A stretch of 35,053 nt of DNA from CAYSWF01 sp964562905 (GCA_964562905.1 CAZLVG010000004.1:1-35053); one strand, 5' to 3'. Positions 27,866-35,053 are shown, counted from the first letter of the stretch. Made by a program: numbers and translations. The notes: a model not told the origin generated them from the letters alone.

Positions 27866-29824
27866 ATGAGCACAATATTAGGAATAGACTTAGGCACAAC
27901 CAACTCCGCTTTTGCCGCCATGGAAGGCGGCAAGGCTACCATTCTGGAAAACAGCGAAGGCAGCCGCACCACACCGTCGGTGGTGGCTATCAACAAAGCT
28001 GGCGAACGCCTGGTAGGCGTCTTGGCTAAGCGCCAGGCCGTTACTAATCCGGCTAACACCATTTTTTCCGCCAAGCGCCTTATCGGGCGCCGGTTCAATG
28101 ACGAAGTGGTGCAAAGAGATAAAGAGCTGTTGCCTTACGAGATGCGCGAAGGCAGCGACGGGGGAGTGGAAATCAAGTTAGGCGATAAATGGGTAAGACC
28201 GGCAGAGATTTCAGCCCAAGTATTACAAAAAATCAAGGCTGACGCCGAGAGCCGGCTGGGCACCGAGGTGAACGAAGCGGTCATAACCGTACCAGCTTAC
28301 TTTGACGACTCCCAGAGACAGGCCACCAAGGACGCCGGAGAAATTGCCGGGCTTAAGGTGCGCCGTATCATTAACGAGCCCACAGCGGCTGCATTAGCTT
28401 ACGGGCTGGACAAGAAGAAAGACGAGAAGGTGGTGGTATTTGACTTCGGCGGCGGGACCTTTGACATATCCATTCTGGAAATCGCGGCAGACACTATTGA
28501 GGTAGTAAGCACACACGGTGATACCCACCTAGGCGGGGATGATATGGATCAGCGGGTAATTGACTGGATTGTCAGTGAATTTAAGTCGCAGGAAGGAATT
28601 GACCTGGGACAGGACCAGATGGCCTTGCAGCGCCTTAAGGAAGCGGCCGAGAAAGCCAAAGTTGAGCTTTCCAGTGCCAGCCAGGCTGAGATTAACCAGC
28701 CTTTTATCACCACGGACAAAGCTGGACCTAAACACCTGGTGCTGACCCTGACCCGTGCCAAACTGGAAGAGCTGGCGGATGACCTGATTGACAGTGCCAC
28801 CGCGCTGACTAAAGATGCGCTGAAAGAAGCTAAAATGAAGCCAGAGGACATTGATGAAGTCATCATGGTGGGCGGTCAGACTCGCATGCCCAAGATTGTG
28901 CAAGCCGTGAAGGAGCTGTTCGGCAAGGATCCGCACCAGGGCATCAACCCTGACGAAGTAGTGGCTATCGGCGCCGCCACCCAGGCGGGAATTATGCAGG
29001 GTGATGTTAAGGATGTGCTGCTGTTGGATGTCACTCCTCTGACGCTGGGACTGGAAACCCTGGGAGGCGTGCGCACCCCGCTGATAGAGAAGAACACGAC
29101 GGTGCCGGCCCGACAGTCGCAGGTGTTTTCCACCGCGGCGGACAGCCAGTCTCAAGTGGAAATCCACGTGTTGCAGGGGGAGCGGGAAATGGCGGCCGAT
29201 AACAAGTCATTGGGCCGTTTCATCCTGGACGGCATACCGCCCGCTCCGCGCGGAGTACCGCAGATAGAGGTTACGTTTGACATAGACGCTAACGGTATTT
29301 TGAAAGTTTCCGCCAAGGATAAAGCGACCAACAAAGAGCAAAGCATCCGCATAGAAGGCTCTTCCGGTTTAAACAAGGAAGAGATTGAACGCATGAAAAA
29401 TGAAGCGGCCCGGCACGCCGAAGAGGATCGCAGGAAGAAAGAAGCCGTTGAAGTCAAAAACCAGGCGGATCAGTTGATCTACACTACTGAAAAGACAACC
29501 AGGGAAGCGGGAGACAAGGTAGATCAGGCTACCCGGCAAGAGATCAAGGACAAAACAGAAGCTCTCAAGAAAGCTAAAGACGGTGATGATACGGAGACTA
29601 TCAAGAGAGCTATGGAAGAATTAACCCAGGCAGCCCAGAAGATAGGCCAGCCGCCTGCCGCGGCCGGCGGCGCGTCCGAGCAGGCACAGGCAACTCAACA
29701 GGCGCAGGACGGAAGTCAAGAGCGGCAGTCGGCCGACGTGGTGGAAGGAACGGCCGAAGAGAAGAAAGATGAGAAGGGTAAGGACGGTAGGGGAGATAAA
29801 GAAGAAGACAAAGGAAAGAAGTAA
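27866..29824 (+). CDS. dnaK: Chaperone protein DnaK (Hsp70)
   Basis: ATP-driven chaperone of 652 residues. The nucleotide-binding domain shows GIDLGTTNSAFA (phosphate 1), VVVFDFGGGTFDISIL (phosphate 2) and a VGGQTRMP adenosine motif; the substrate domain begins around residue 390 (LLLDVTPLTLGLETLGG) and is followed by the helical lid. The C-terminal ~50 residues are a charged, disordered tail (KKDEKGKDGRGDKEEDKGKK) in place of the usual EEV-like end. It works with GrpE and DnaJ encoded in the same cluster. Ten bases after the stop comes a 36-nt palindrome. Confidence 0.98.
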   Translation: MSTILGIDLGTTNSAFAAMEGGKATILENSEGSRTTPSVVAINKAGERLVGVLAKRQAVTNPANTIFSAKRLIGRRFNDEVVQRDKELLPYEMREGSDGGVEIKLGDKWVRPAEISAQVLQKIKADAESRLGTEVNEAVITVPAYFDDSQRQATKDAGEIAGLKVRRIINEPTAAALAYGLDKKKDEKVVVFDFGGGTFDISILEIAADTIEVVSTHGDTHLGGDDMDQRVIDWIVSEFKSQEGIDLGQDQMALQRLKEAAEKAKVELSSASQAEINQPFITTDKAGPKHLVLTLTRAKLEELADDLIDSATALTKDALKEAKMKPEDIDEVIMVGGQTRMPKIVQAVKELFGKDPHQGINPDEVVAIGAATQAGIMQGDVKDVLLLDVTPLTLGLETLGGVRTPLIEKNTTVPARQSQVFSTAADSQSQVEIHVLQGEREMAADNKSLGRFILDGIPPAPRGVPQIEVTFDIDANGILKVSAKDKATNKEQSIRIEGSSGLNKEEIERMKNEAARHAEEDRRKKEAVEVKNQADQLIYTTEKTTREAGDKVDQATRQEIKDKTEALKKAKDGDDTETIKRAMEELTQAAQKIGQPPAAAGGASEQAQATQQAQDGSQERQSADVVEGTAEEKKDEKGKDGRGDKEEDKGKK

Positions 29825-29833
29825 AGCCGTGCC

Positions 29834-29869
29834 TCCGCCCGCTTCCCGCCGCGGCGGGAAGCGGGCGGA
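29834..29869 (+). other. 36-nt perfect GC palindrome after dnaK
   Basis: TCCGCCCGCTTCCCGCCG and its exact reverse complement. There is no T run, so it is not a standard terminator; it may stabilise the dnaK mRNA 3' end or reduce read-through into the downstream genes. Confidence 0.8.
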
Positions 29870-29958
29870 ACTGTACGCGGCGTTCCTTAACCTTCAAAGA
29901 ACAGCGTGTCTGATAGACAGGCGGCCGGTCTTTCCCCAAGATATGATAAACTGACCTT

Positions 29959-30891
29959 ATGTCGCTTACCAGACAGCAGAAAAAAGAAGCAGGACTTGTT
30001 ACGGCCACTGTTATTTTAAGCGCACTGGTTATGTGGCAGCTGGCCTCCGCTGTCGGCGGTGGCGTACACCCGCTGACCGCGGCTCTGCTGATTATGGTGG
30101 TGCTGGCTTGGACGGCTGTAATGGCGCTGTCTCTGGCTTTAGCTGCCAGCAGAGCGTCATGGTACGCGTTAGTTTTGGGACCGCCGCTAGTAGTAGCCAT
30201 TGTTGGCCTGGCGCGCGTGGGGGCGATAGTCGCCGCGTTGATTCTTATTCTGTGCTTAGCCGCGGCGCGCAGAAGCCTGACTGGAGAGATAAGCAACAGA
30301 ATTAAATATCGCACCAAGCAGATTTTTTCCAAAGGCGTCCGCTTGTTGCTTATCGGTTTAGCGGCGGTCCTGGCGGGCTTTTCCGCGGATCCTTTTATAA
30401 GCAACTTGCGTATCTCCGGCTTCCATATACCGCCGGAGTTAGTTGAGACCGCGCTGCAGCCGGCCCAGGGCATAATAGCCAATATGCTGCCCGGCTACAC
30501 GCCCTCCAGTAGGGTTGACGAGCTGATTGAGCAACAAATCCGCGCGCAGTCTGGGCAGCTTTCTCCCGAACAGCCTGTCACCCCCGGCCAGTTGGCCGCT
30601 GTCCGGCGACAGCTGTCGCGCACGTACGGGCTGCCAATAACCGGCCGGGAAACGGTGCCCCAACTGATAACTATGTACGTGAATCGCTATCTTAACAATT
30701 TGACGCAAGCCATTCCTCTGCTCATCACCGTGCTGGCCCTCTCAGCCTTTTTACTGGTAGCCCGTCTGGTTATCCCCGTGCTCGTGTGGCCGGTATTGGG
30801 TATCACGTACCTGCTGATTCGCGCGGGACAGCGAGTTAATTTTCTGTTCCTTATCACGGTGCAGGAATCAGTGGAACGGCTGCGGCTGTAA
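29959..30891 (+). CDS. Membrane protein between dnaK and dnaJ (310 aa)
   Basis: Unknown polytopic protein. Hydrophobic segments at about residues 13-32, 38-62, 68-98 (two helices), 127-146, 244-268 and 270-290; a soluble loop of ~90 residues (~147-240) lies between the last two groups and probably faces outside. No catalytic motif seen. It has its own -10-like TATGAT 11 nt before the ATG and ends 5 bp before dnaJ, so it and dnaJ are surely co-transcribed. Its place inside a chaperone cluster suggests a link to membrane or envelope stress, but this is inference from position. Confidence 0.78.
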   Translation: MSLTRQQKKEAGLVTATVILSALVMWQLASAVGGGVHPLTAALLIMVVLAWTAVMALSLALAASRASWYALVLGPPLVVAIVGLARVGAIVAALILILCLAAARRSLTGEISNRIKYRTKQIFSKGVRLLLIGLAAVLAGFSADPFISNLRISGFHIPPELVETALQPAQGIIANMLPGYTPSSRVDELIEQQIRAQSGQLSPEQPVTPGQLAAVRRQLSRTYGLPITGRETVPQLITMYVNRYLNNLTQAIPLLITVLALSAFLLVARLVIPVLVWPVLGITYLLIRAGQRVNFLFLITVQESVERLRL

Positions 30892-30896
30892 TTGGC

Positions 30897-31979
30897 ATGG
30901 AAGAAGATTACTATCAAACTTTAGGCGTTGACCGCAACGCCAGCGCCCAGGATGTTAAGCGGGCTTACCGCCGTCTGGCGCAGAAATATCACCCTGACAG
31001 AGAAGGCGGGGACGAAGAGACGTTCAAACGGGTAAACGCGGCCTACCGCGTCTTGTCTGATGACGAAAAACGGGCGCGTTACGACAGGTTCGGCCACAGC
31101 TTTGAACAGGCGGGCGGTTTTGGGGGCGGAGGGCCAGACATTAATATTAACTTTGATGATTTTGGGCATATAGGCAGCATTTTTGAACAGTTTTTTGGAG
31201 GAGGCGCCGGCCCCGCGGCGGCCCGGCGCGAGGGCGTCAGGCGCGGAGACGATATAGCGGTTGACGCCACTGTGTCATTCGCGGAATCAGCCAGAGGAGC
31301 TAAGAAGACGCTGCAACACCGCGTTTACCAGAAATGTCCCCGCTGCCGTGGTAACAGGGCGGAGCCCGGCACGCCGCTGCGAAGCTGCCCCGACTGTGCC
31401 GGCACCGGCACTACCTCCTCCGCGCGGCGGACGATGCTGGGTACTTTCATGCAGCGTGTGGTGTGCGAGACCTGCCGCGGGGAAGGCAAGCGGGCGGAAA
31501 CGCCGTGCAGCCAGTGCCGGGGGGAGGGAAGAGTGATGGAGGACCGCGTCTTGGAAATGAATATTCCCGCCGGCATAGCCGACGGCCAGACCGTTCGCGT
31601 GTCGGGCCAGGGAGCCGCCGGCCCGGGCGGAGCGCCGCCGGGAGATCTTTACGTGACGGTGCACGTTACGCCTCACCGCGTGCTGAAGCGGGACGGTTTC
31701 AACGTGCGCTCGGGAGTGGAAATTCCTTTTACTGACGCTGCCCTAGGCGCCAGTCTTAAGGTGGAAACACTGGACGGTGAAAAAGAACTTAAAATTCCAG
31801 CCGGTACCCAGCCGGGAACGGAGTTTACACTGCCGGGTCTGGGCTTTTCCCGTCTTGACGGCTCCGGGCCTGGCGATCATGTGATAACTGTCAAGGTGGT
31901 CATCCCCAAGCGCCTGTCGCGCCAACAGCGCAAGCTGCTGGCGCAGCTCCGCAACGCCAAAGAAAGAAAGTTTTTCTGA
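30897..31979 (+). CDS. dnaJ: Chaperone protein DnaJ (Hsp40)
   Basis: Co-chaperone that delivers substrates to DnaK and triggers its ATPase. At 360 residues it is full length: J domain (1-68) with HPD at 32-34, Gly/Phe-rich linker (~72-105, GGFGGGG, QFFGGGAG), the zinc domain with four CxxCxGxG-type repeats (CPRCRGNR, CPDCAGTG, CETCRGEG, CSQCRGEG; the first deviates in its last residues), and the C-terminal substrate domains with GDLYVTVHV. It starts 5 bp after the upstream stop, without its own ribosome site, pointing to coupled translation. Confidence 0.97.
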   Translation: MEEDYYQTLGVDRNASAQDVKRAYRRLAQKYHPDREGGDEETFKRVNAAYRVLSDDEKRARYDRFGHSFEQAGGFGGGGPDININFDDFGHIGSIFEQFFGGGAGPAAARREGVRRGDDIAVDATVSFAESARGAKKTLQHRVYQKCPRCRGNRAEPGTPLRSCPDCAGTGTTSSARRTMLGTFMQRVVCETCRGEGKRAETPCSQCRGEGRVMEDRVLEMNIPAGIADGQTVRVSGQGAAGPGGAPPGDLYVTVHVTPHRVLKRDGFNVRSGVEIPFTDAALGASLKVETLDGEKELKIPAGTQPGTEFTLPGLGFSRLDGSGPGDHVITVKVVIPKRLSRQQRKLLAQLRNAKERKFF

Positions 31980-32013
31980 CACTTCCGGCACTAAAGAACT
32001 TTCTCAAAGACGA

Positions 32014-32071
32014 GTCCTTAGTAGACTAAGACCCCGCGGAGGCTGACTGCCACCTCTTTTTCGGTTTTTTT
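32014..32071 (+). terminator. Terminator region after dnaJ
   Basis: GTC-C-TTAG-TAGA-CTAAGAC (32014-32032) followed by GAGG...CCTC and two T runs (32057-32061 and 32065-32071). It probably ends the heat-shock transcript. Confidence 0.6.
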
Positions 32072-32107
32072 ATTGGCGATCTCTCGACCGTTGCGCTGCG
32101 AGCCCGC

Positions 32108-32152
32108 TTACGAGTTACTGATTACTAATTACCAGTTACTAATTACTAATCA
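32108..32152. repeat. GTTACTGATTACTAATTACC repeat array
   Basis: About six units of 7 bp (TTACGAG, TTACTGA, TTACTAA, TTACCAG, TTACTAA, TTACTAA). It abuts the stop codon of the minus-strand gene at 32150. Confidence 0.75.
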
Positions 32153-32839
32153 CTGCTCATTCACTTTACTAGCCACAAAGGTGCTTTCGTCCTGCATTTC
32201 CCCTTCAATTTTCACGTTCTGCTGTGCGGCCGTTACGTCGTCCGCCTGTTTGGCTTTACCCAGCGCCGTGAACCTGGTCAACCCGTTATATCTCACCAGC
32301 ACGTCTAAATCCTTGAACTGGCTTTCCTTAAACTTTTTTGACGGAGTTATGTCTCTAAAAATAAGACTGTCCACGTTCACTGTCAGCCACCCCGAATCAG
32401 TCTTTCCCGTGTCCAAGCTGTTTCCCTCTAGTGTTCCTTCCATAGTGTATTCCCGGTAGTTCTCTACTACCCAGCTGGCGTTAATCCTTAAGTCGTTGCG
32501 CAAGGTCCCGTAAGCTACCACTTCCTTGCCCGGAGTCGGGTTGCTGCTGACTCTCTTTTTCACCAAGCTGCCGCCTGACTCCACCCACTCGTACTTGTTG
32601 GCGTTAGCCAAGTCAACATCTTTCCTTAAGCCCCGGAGCTTGGTGGGGTCGGAAGCGGTGGCTATGTGCGTGTAGTACACGTTAATGCTGTTTGAATCGC
32701 CGCCGGGCTTGACTATACCCCTGACCAATACCACCTCGCCGGCTTGGCTGCCGGTACCCATGGTGGCTATTATGGCGGCCACTATCACGGCTACTACCGC
32801 TCCCATTACCACTGCCACTCTTACTTCCTTTTTATTCAT
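32150..32839 (-). CDS. Membrane-anchored exported protein of unknown function (229 aa)
   Basis: An N-terminal anchor helix (residues 7-28, VRVAVVMGAVVAVIVAAIIAT) after KK-rich residues, then ~200 residues that should lie outside the membrane, mostly beta-strand in appearance: GEVVLVRGIVKPGG, GKEVVAYGTLRNDLRI, YTMEGTLEGN, LDVLVRYNGL. Repeated short strands with Gly turns suggest OB-fold-like or other small beta domains, but I cannot name a family. A perfect DnaA box lies 4 bp before the start codon. It is monocistronic, convergent with dnaJ, and its stop runs into a repeat array. Confidence 0.72.
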   Translation of the reverse strand: MNKKEVRVAVVMGAVVAVIVAAIIATMGTGSQAGEVVLVRGIVKPGGDSNSINVYYTHIATASDPTKLRGLRKDVDLANANKYEWVESGGSLVKKRVSSNPTPGKEVVAYGTLRNDLRINASWVVENYREYTMEGTLEGNSLDTGKTDSGWLTVNVDSLIFRDITPSKKFKESQFKDLDVLVRYNGLTRFTALGKAKQADDVTAAQQNVKIEGEMQDESTFVASKVNEQ

Positions 32840-32842
32840 ACT

Positions 32843-32851
32843 TGTGGATAA
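32843..32851 (-). promoter_or_regulatory. DnaA box next to a start codon
   Basis: Perfect TTATCCACA on the minus strand, 4 bp upstream of the ATG of the 32150-32839 gene, where bound DnaA would block early transcription or translation-start sequences. Confidence 0.4.
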
Positions 32852-32929
32852 ATACTAACTGAAGTATAGCATAAAATGATTTATGGTTCTGCAGCAGTGG
32901 CGGGCTGATACCTTAACATCTAATGCTGG

Positions 32930-32958
32930 TGGACAACAACTCAAAAAACGGGTAAAAC
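32930..32958 (+). promoter_or_regulatory. Promoter of tRNA-Lys
   Basis: TGGACA (32930-32935), a 17-bp spacer, TAAAAC (32953-32958), followed 8 bp later by the tRNA 5' end. Confidence 0.5.
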
Positions 32959-32966
32959 AGAGATTA

Positions 32967-33040
32967 GCGTCCATAGCTCAACCAGGCAGAGCAGCGGCCT
33001 TTTAAGCCGACGGTTGGGGGTTCGATTCCCTCTGGACGCA
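32967..33040 (+). tRNA. tRNA-Lys (anticodon TTT)
   Basis: Full cloverleaf: acceptor GCGTCCA/TGGACGC, D arm GCTC...GAGC, anticodon stem CGGC/GCCG with loop CTTTTAA (anticodon TTT), T arm GGGGG-TTCGATT-CCCTC with one G-T pair, and discriminator A. CCA is not encoded. It is 74 nt long. Confidence 0.95.
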
Positions 33041-33154
33041 CTATGATCTGTACCCCATAAAGTAGACACGCGAGTACAGCGCCATTGTTTCTTTTGTTAG
33101 GATTAATCATTAACTTGGGAGACTGAAAAAGCTGATTAGCTTCTGATTAGCTTC
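33041..33154. other. Possible insertion-element remnant after the tRNA
   Basis: TGTACCCCATAAAGTAGACA (about 33051-33070) resembles the terminal sequence of some IS3/IS481-type elements as I remember them, but no transposase is present. GATTAGCTTCTGATTAGCTTC (33134-33154) leads into the tandem repeat. Confidence 0.25.
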
Positions 33155-33320
33155 AAAAGAAGGTGAGAAAAAGGTGGCTGACCCCATTCTCCCTGATTAG
33201 CTTCAAAAGAAGGTGAGAAAAAGGTGGCTGACCCCATTCTCCCCAAAAGAAGGTGAGAAAAAGGTGGCTGACCCCATTCTCCAAAAGAAGGTGAGAAAAA
33301 GGTGGCTGACCCCATTCTCC
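33155..33320. repeat. 38-bp tandem repeat, four copies
   Basis: A 38-bp unit starting AAAAGAAGGTGAGAAAAAGG and ending CCCCATTCTCC occurs at 33155, 33205, 33245 and 33283, apparently identical. Copies 1 and 2 are separated by CTGATTAGCTTC, 2 and 3 by CC, and 3 and 4 directly abut. A reverse-strand open frame through it only reflects the repeat. Confidence 0.9.
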
Positions 33321-33339
33321 ATTCTCATGACAAATTAAG

Positions 33340-33368
33340 TTGACAAAACTTACCCTCATGGGTAAGAT
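33340..33368 (+). promoter_or_regulatory. Consensus promoter with operator-like inverted repeat
   Basis: TTGACA (33340-33345), 17 bp, TAAGAT (33363-33368). TTACCC-TCAT-GGGTAA (33350-33365) spans the spacer and overlaps the -10, an ideal repressor site. Confidence 0.65.
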
Positions 33369-33374
33369 GAAGGG

Positions 33375-33522
33375 TTATTCTTGTTCTTCTTAATTGTGGC
33401 TGGGAGGGGCCATCTGGCAACACAGCCGGGGCAGTTTACCTTGAGCAAAGTCGAAGGGTTTTTACTTCCCCTGCCTTGCGCCATTTAGCTGGTCGTGTGC
33501 ACCTACTGCTCACACGACTTTT
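33375..33522 (+). ncRNA. Candidate small RNA (~150 nt)
   Basis: Begins at the promoter just described and ends at GTCGTGTG (33492-33499)/CACACGAC (33511-33518) + TTTT, a plausible intrinsic terminator. Internal stems: GGCTG (33398-33402)/CAGCC (33423-33427) and GGCAG (33430-33434)/CTGCC (33471-33475). No ORF with a ribosome site. Function unknown. Confidence 0.45.
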
Positions 33523-34037
33523 AGGCAGCCTTATTTGCTCGCAAAAAAGCTGCTTGCTCCTGGCCACTATTAAGGAGGACAGACAGTGTTCCTTTGAAAA
33601 ACGACTGAAAAACGTTAACAGCGCGTAATTCCGAAGATTTTACTCGCGCCTGGATAGTGCGCCGCCTGAAAAAAGATACGGACGGCTAGGCGCCTGGCTT
33701 AAGGATTCTCTGTCCGAAGGCGCAACTGGTGTCCGCATTCCCCGGGAGGGCGCGGCGAAAGAGCCTGGATCCCGCGGAATGCGTGCACGGTCCTGCCGCC
33801 ACGGCGGTCCGGTACGCAGTGTTCCTTGGCCGCCTTTTAATCATTCAGGATTAGAAGGCGCGACAAACAAGCCCCGTCTTGAAGGAGCGGGGCGCATCCT
33901 GGGCATACGACTCGCACGCTTTAGCTTGTGGCTAGGGCGGGCCCCGTCTTTACTGGCGGGAAGACCCAGGAGCTTGCAGATAATGGCAGTCGTCCTTGTC
34001 TGCAAACTCCTGGCCAAGCCGTCCGTTTTTGAGTAAC
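33523..34037. other. Structured region upstream of aspS
   Basis: About 500 bp without a convincing gene. It holds AAGGAGG-ACAGACA-GTGTTCCTTTGA (a three-codon ORF near 33580), CGCATTCC/GGAATGCG (33734-33741, 33776-33783) closing CGGGA/TCCCG, GCCCCG/CGGGGC, and a long stem just before aspS: CCAGGAG-c-TTGCAGA (33966-33980) with TCTGCAA-a-CTCCTGG (33999-34013), then TTTTT at 34026. This may be an aspS leader with attenuation; it lacks the T-box AGGGTGGNACCGCG signature. Confidence 0.45.
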
Positions 34038-35053
34038 ATGTCAATCATGGCGGCAGGCAATTCCATATTCCGCACGAAGTATCGCACGCATACCAACGGT
34101 CAGCTGACCAAGGATGACGTGAAAAAAAGAGTCCGTTTGAGCGGCTGGGTGCACGCGCGCCGCGACCACGGCGGTCTTATTTTTATTGATCTGCGCGACC
34201 GGTGGGGGACAACACAGCTTACTTTTGATCCCAGCCGGAATAAGGAAGCCTGGCACCGGGCGGAGCAACTAAAGCGCGAGTACGTGGTGGCCGTGTCGGG
34301 TACGGTGGCTGCTCGACCGGATGATATGGTTAACTCTAAGCTGGCCACGGGGGAGATTGAAGTGGAGGTAAACCGCGTGGTCGTTCTAAGCAAGTCCAAA
34401 ACACTGCCCTTTGAAATATTCGCCGAGCGGGAAGCTAACGAGGAGCTGCGGTTGAAATATCGGTTTTTGCATTTGCGTAATCCCCGGCCGCAGCGTATTT
34501 TAAAACGCCGCGATGAGCTATTGGCGCACGTGAGGTCATACATGCGTAAGCATAAATTCATTGAGGTTCAGACGCCCATACTGGCCAACTCTTCTCCAGA
34601 GGGCGCGCGTGATTTTCTGGTGCCCAGCCGGCTGCATCCGGGCACTTTTTACGCGCTGCCCCAGGCGCCGCAGCAGTACAAGCAGCTGCTTATGGTATCG
34701 GGCCTGGACAGGTATTTTCAAATCGCTCCTTGCTTTCGCGACGAGGACCCGCGGGCCGATCGGCATTCCGGCGGCTTTTATCAGATTGACATTGAAATGA
34801 GTTTTGTGGAGCAGGAGGACGTGTTTGCCGTGGTGGAGCCGCTAATGGTTGAGTTGACCGAATCGTTCAGTGACAAAAAAGTGGCTCAAAAACCCTTCCC
34901 GCGCCTGTCCTGGCGGGAAGCTATGACGCGCTACGGTACTGATAAGCCTGACCTGCGGTATGGTCTTCCCATAACGGAGGTGACGGACATCGCCGCGAAC
35001 AGTGGATTCCACGTGTTTAAGCAAGCCGTCTCGGGTGGCGGCGTGGTGCACGC
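34038..35053 (+). CDS. aspS: Aspartyl-tRNA synthetase, 5' part
   Basis: Class II synthetase, cut by the window end after ~338 codons of the usual ~590. Residues ~15-110 form the OB-fold anticodon-binding domain (VRLSGWVHARRDHGGLIFIDLRDR). The catalytic domain follows: motif 1 around FIEVQTPIL, the PQSPQ-like loop as LPQAPQQYKQLLMVSG, motif 2 FRDEDPRADR, and the start of the bacterial insertion (GTDKPDLRYG). The start is ATG 34038 or 34047 (MAAGNSIFRT); no ribosome site is visible for either. Whether it is discriminating (Asp only) or also charges tRNA-Asn cannot be decided here. A strong stem-loop lies just upstream. Confidence 0.95.
   Translation, partial: MSIMAAGNSIFRTKYRTHTNGQLTKDDVKKRVRLSGWVHARRDHGGLIFIDLRDRWGTTQLTFDPSRNKEAWHRAEQLKREYVVAVSGTVAARPDDMVNSKLATGEIEVEVNRVVVLSKSKTLPFEIFAEREANEELRLKYRFLHLRNPRPQRILKRRDELLAHVRSYMRKHKFIEVQTPILANSSPEGARDFLVPSRLHPGTFYALPQAPQQYKQLLMVSGLDRYFQIAPCFRDEDPRADRHSGGFYQIDIEMSFVEQEDVFAVVEPLMVELTESFSDKKVAQKPFPRLSWREAMTRYGTDKPDLRYGLPITEVTDIAANSGFHVFKQAVSGGGVVH

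Noticed and set aside
28529..29167. Antisense ORF of 212 codons inside dnaK
   Set aside because: Long antisense frames over dnaK are a well-known codon-usage artefact; no ribosome site or family similarity.
29610..30482. Antisense ORF of 290 codons across the dnaK end and the membrane-protein gene
   Set aside because: It overlaps two better-supported genes and has low-complexity translation.
33155..33320. CRISPR array
   Set aside because: Units are 38 bp with spacers of 12, 2 and 0 bp; there are no unique spacers and no cas genes.
33153..33359. Minus-strand ORF through the tandem repeat
   Set aside because: Its repetitive translation merely reflects the 38-bp unit read in shifting frames.
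33966..34030. T-box riboswitch upstream of aspS
   Set aside because: The conserved AGGGTGGNACCGCG antiterminator sequence is missing, although a stem and T run are present.
33779..34036. Plus-strand ORF ending 1 bp before aspS
   Set aside because: No ribosome site, and the translation shows no protein-like pattern; the DNA is better explained by stems.

Overview
The window looks like a chromosomal piece of a Candidate Phyla Radiation (Patescibacteria) bacterium, most likely Parcubacteria-like. This rests on gene content and style, not on a search. The signs are many short lineage-type membrane proteins of unknown function, a shortened HrcA, CxxC-x17-CxxC zinc modules, a secreted coiled-coil/lytic-transglycosylase protein, and starts with a -10 box only 7-12 nt upstream of the ATG. 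TGA is an ordinary stop (lexA, recR, hrcA), so this is not a TGA-recoding lineage. A run of 10 N at 27294-27303 marks a scaffold gap inside hrcA.

Layout. 1-2.4 kb, minus strand: a basic unknown protein, a regulator with three tandem HTH domains plus a degenerate receiver domain, a cluster of TAACAC half-sites, and a zinc-ribbon protein. 2.6-6.8 kb: Mn-type superoxide dismutase, a membrane protein, rmuC, and lexA convergent with rmuC. 7.2-12.7 kb: cell-envelope genes (coiled-coil lytic transglycosylase, small membrane protein, GT2 glycosyltransferase, a WecA/MraY-type transferase fused to DUF192), then a TrmB-type regulator. 12.7-15.6 kb: an unusual island of strong promoters, hairpins, at least two candidate non-coding RNAs, a thrice-repeated structured element and four small unknown ORFs. 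15.7-18.0 kb: a gene split by a +1 frame change, a holin-like membrane protein and rplU. 18.2-25.2 kb: a nucleotidyltransferase, then on the minus strand dnaB (with a mini-intein), recR and a small membrane protein, then cysS; a HAD phosphatase on plus and a CorA-like protein on minus. 25.2-26.3 kb: an Asp-box lipoprotein. 26.4-32.0 kb: a CIRCE-controlled heat-shock cluster hrcA-grpE-dnaK-(membrane protein)-dnaJ. 32.1-35.05 kb: an anchored exported protein, tRNA-Lys(TTT), a 38-bp tandem repeat, a further candidate small RNA, and the 5' part of aspS.

How parts work together. dnaB, recR, rmuC and lexA cover replication, repair and the SOS response. Perfect or near-perfect DnaA boxes lie upstream of lexA, dnaB and the 229-residue protein. 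hrcA, grpE, dnaK and dnaJ form a self-regulated chaperone unit. The glycosyltransferases and transglycosylase suggest surface polysaccharide and peptidoglycan work. Short GTAAC/GATTACGAATTAC-type repeats punctuate at least six intergenic sites.

The most promising undescribed material is the 12.7-15.3 kb RNA-rich island. It holds a ~290-nt RNA bounded by a consensus promoter and a strong terminator, with a six-codon ORF whose ribosome site is buried in a hairpin. It also holds three copies of one stem architecture whose inner helix differs in sequence between copies while still pairing in at least two of them.
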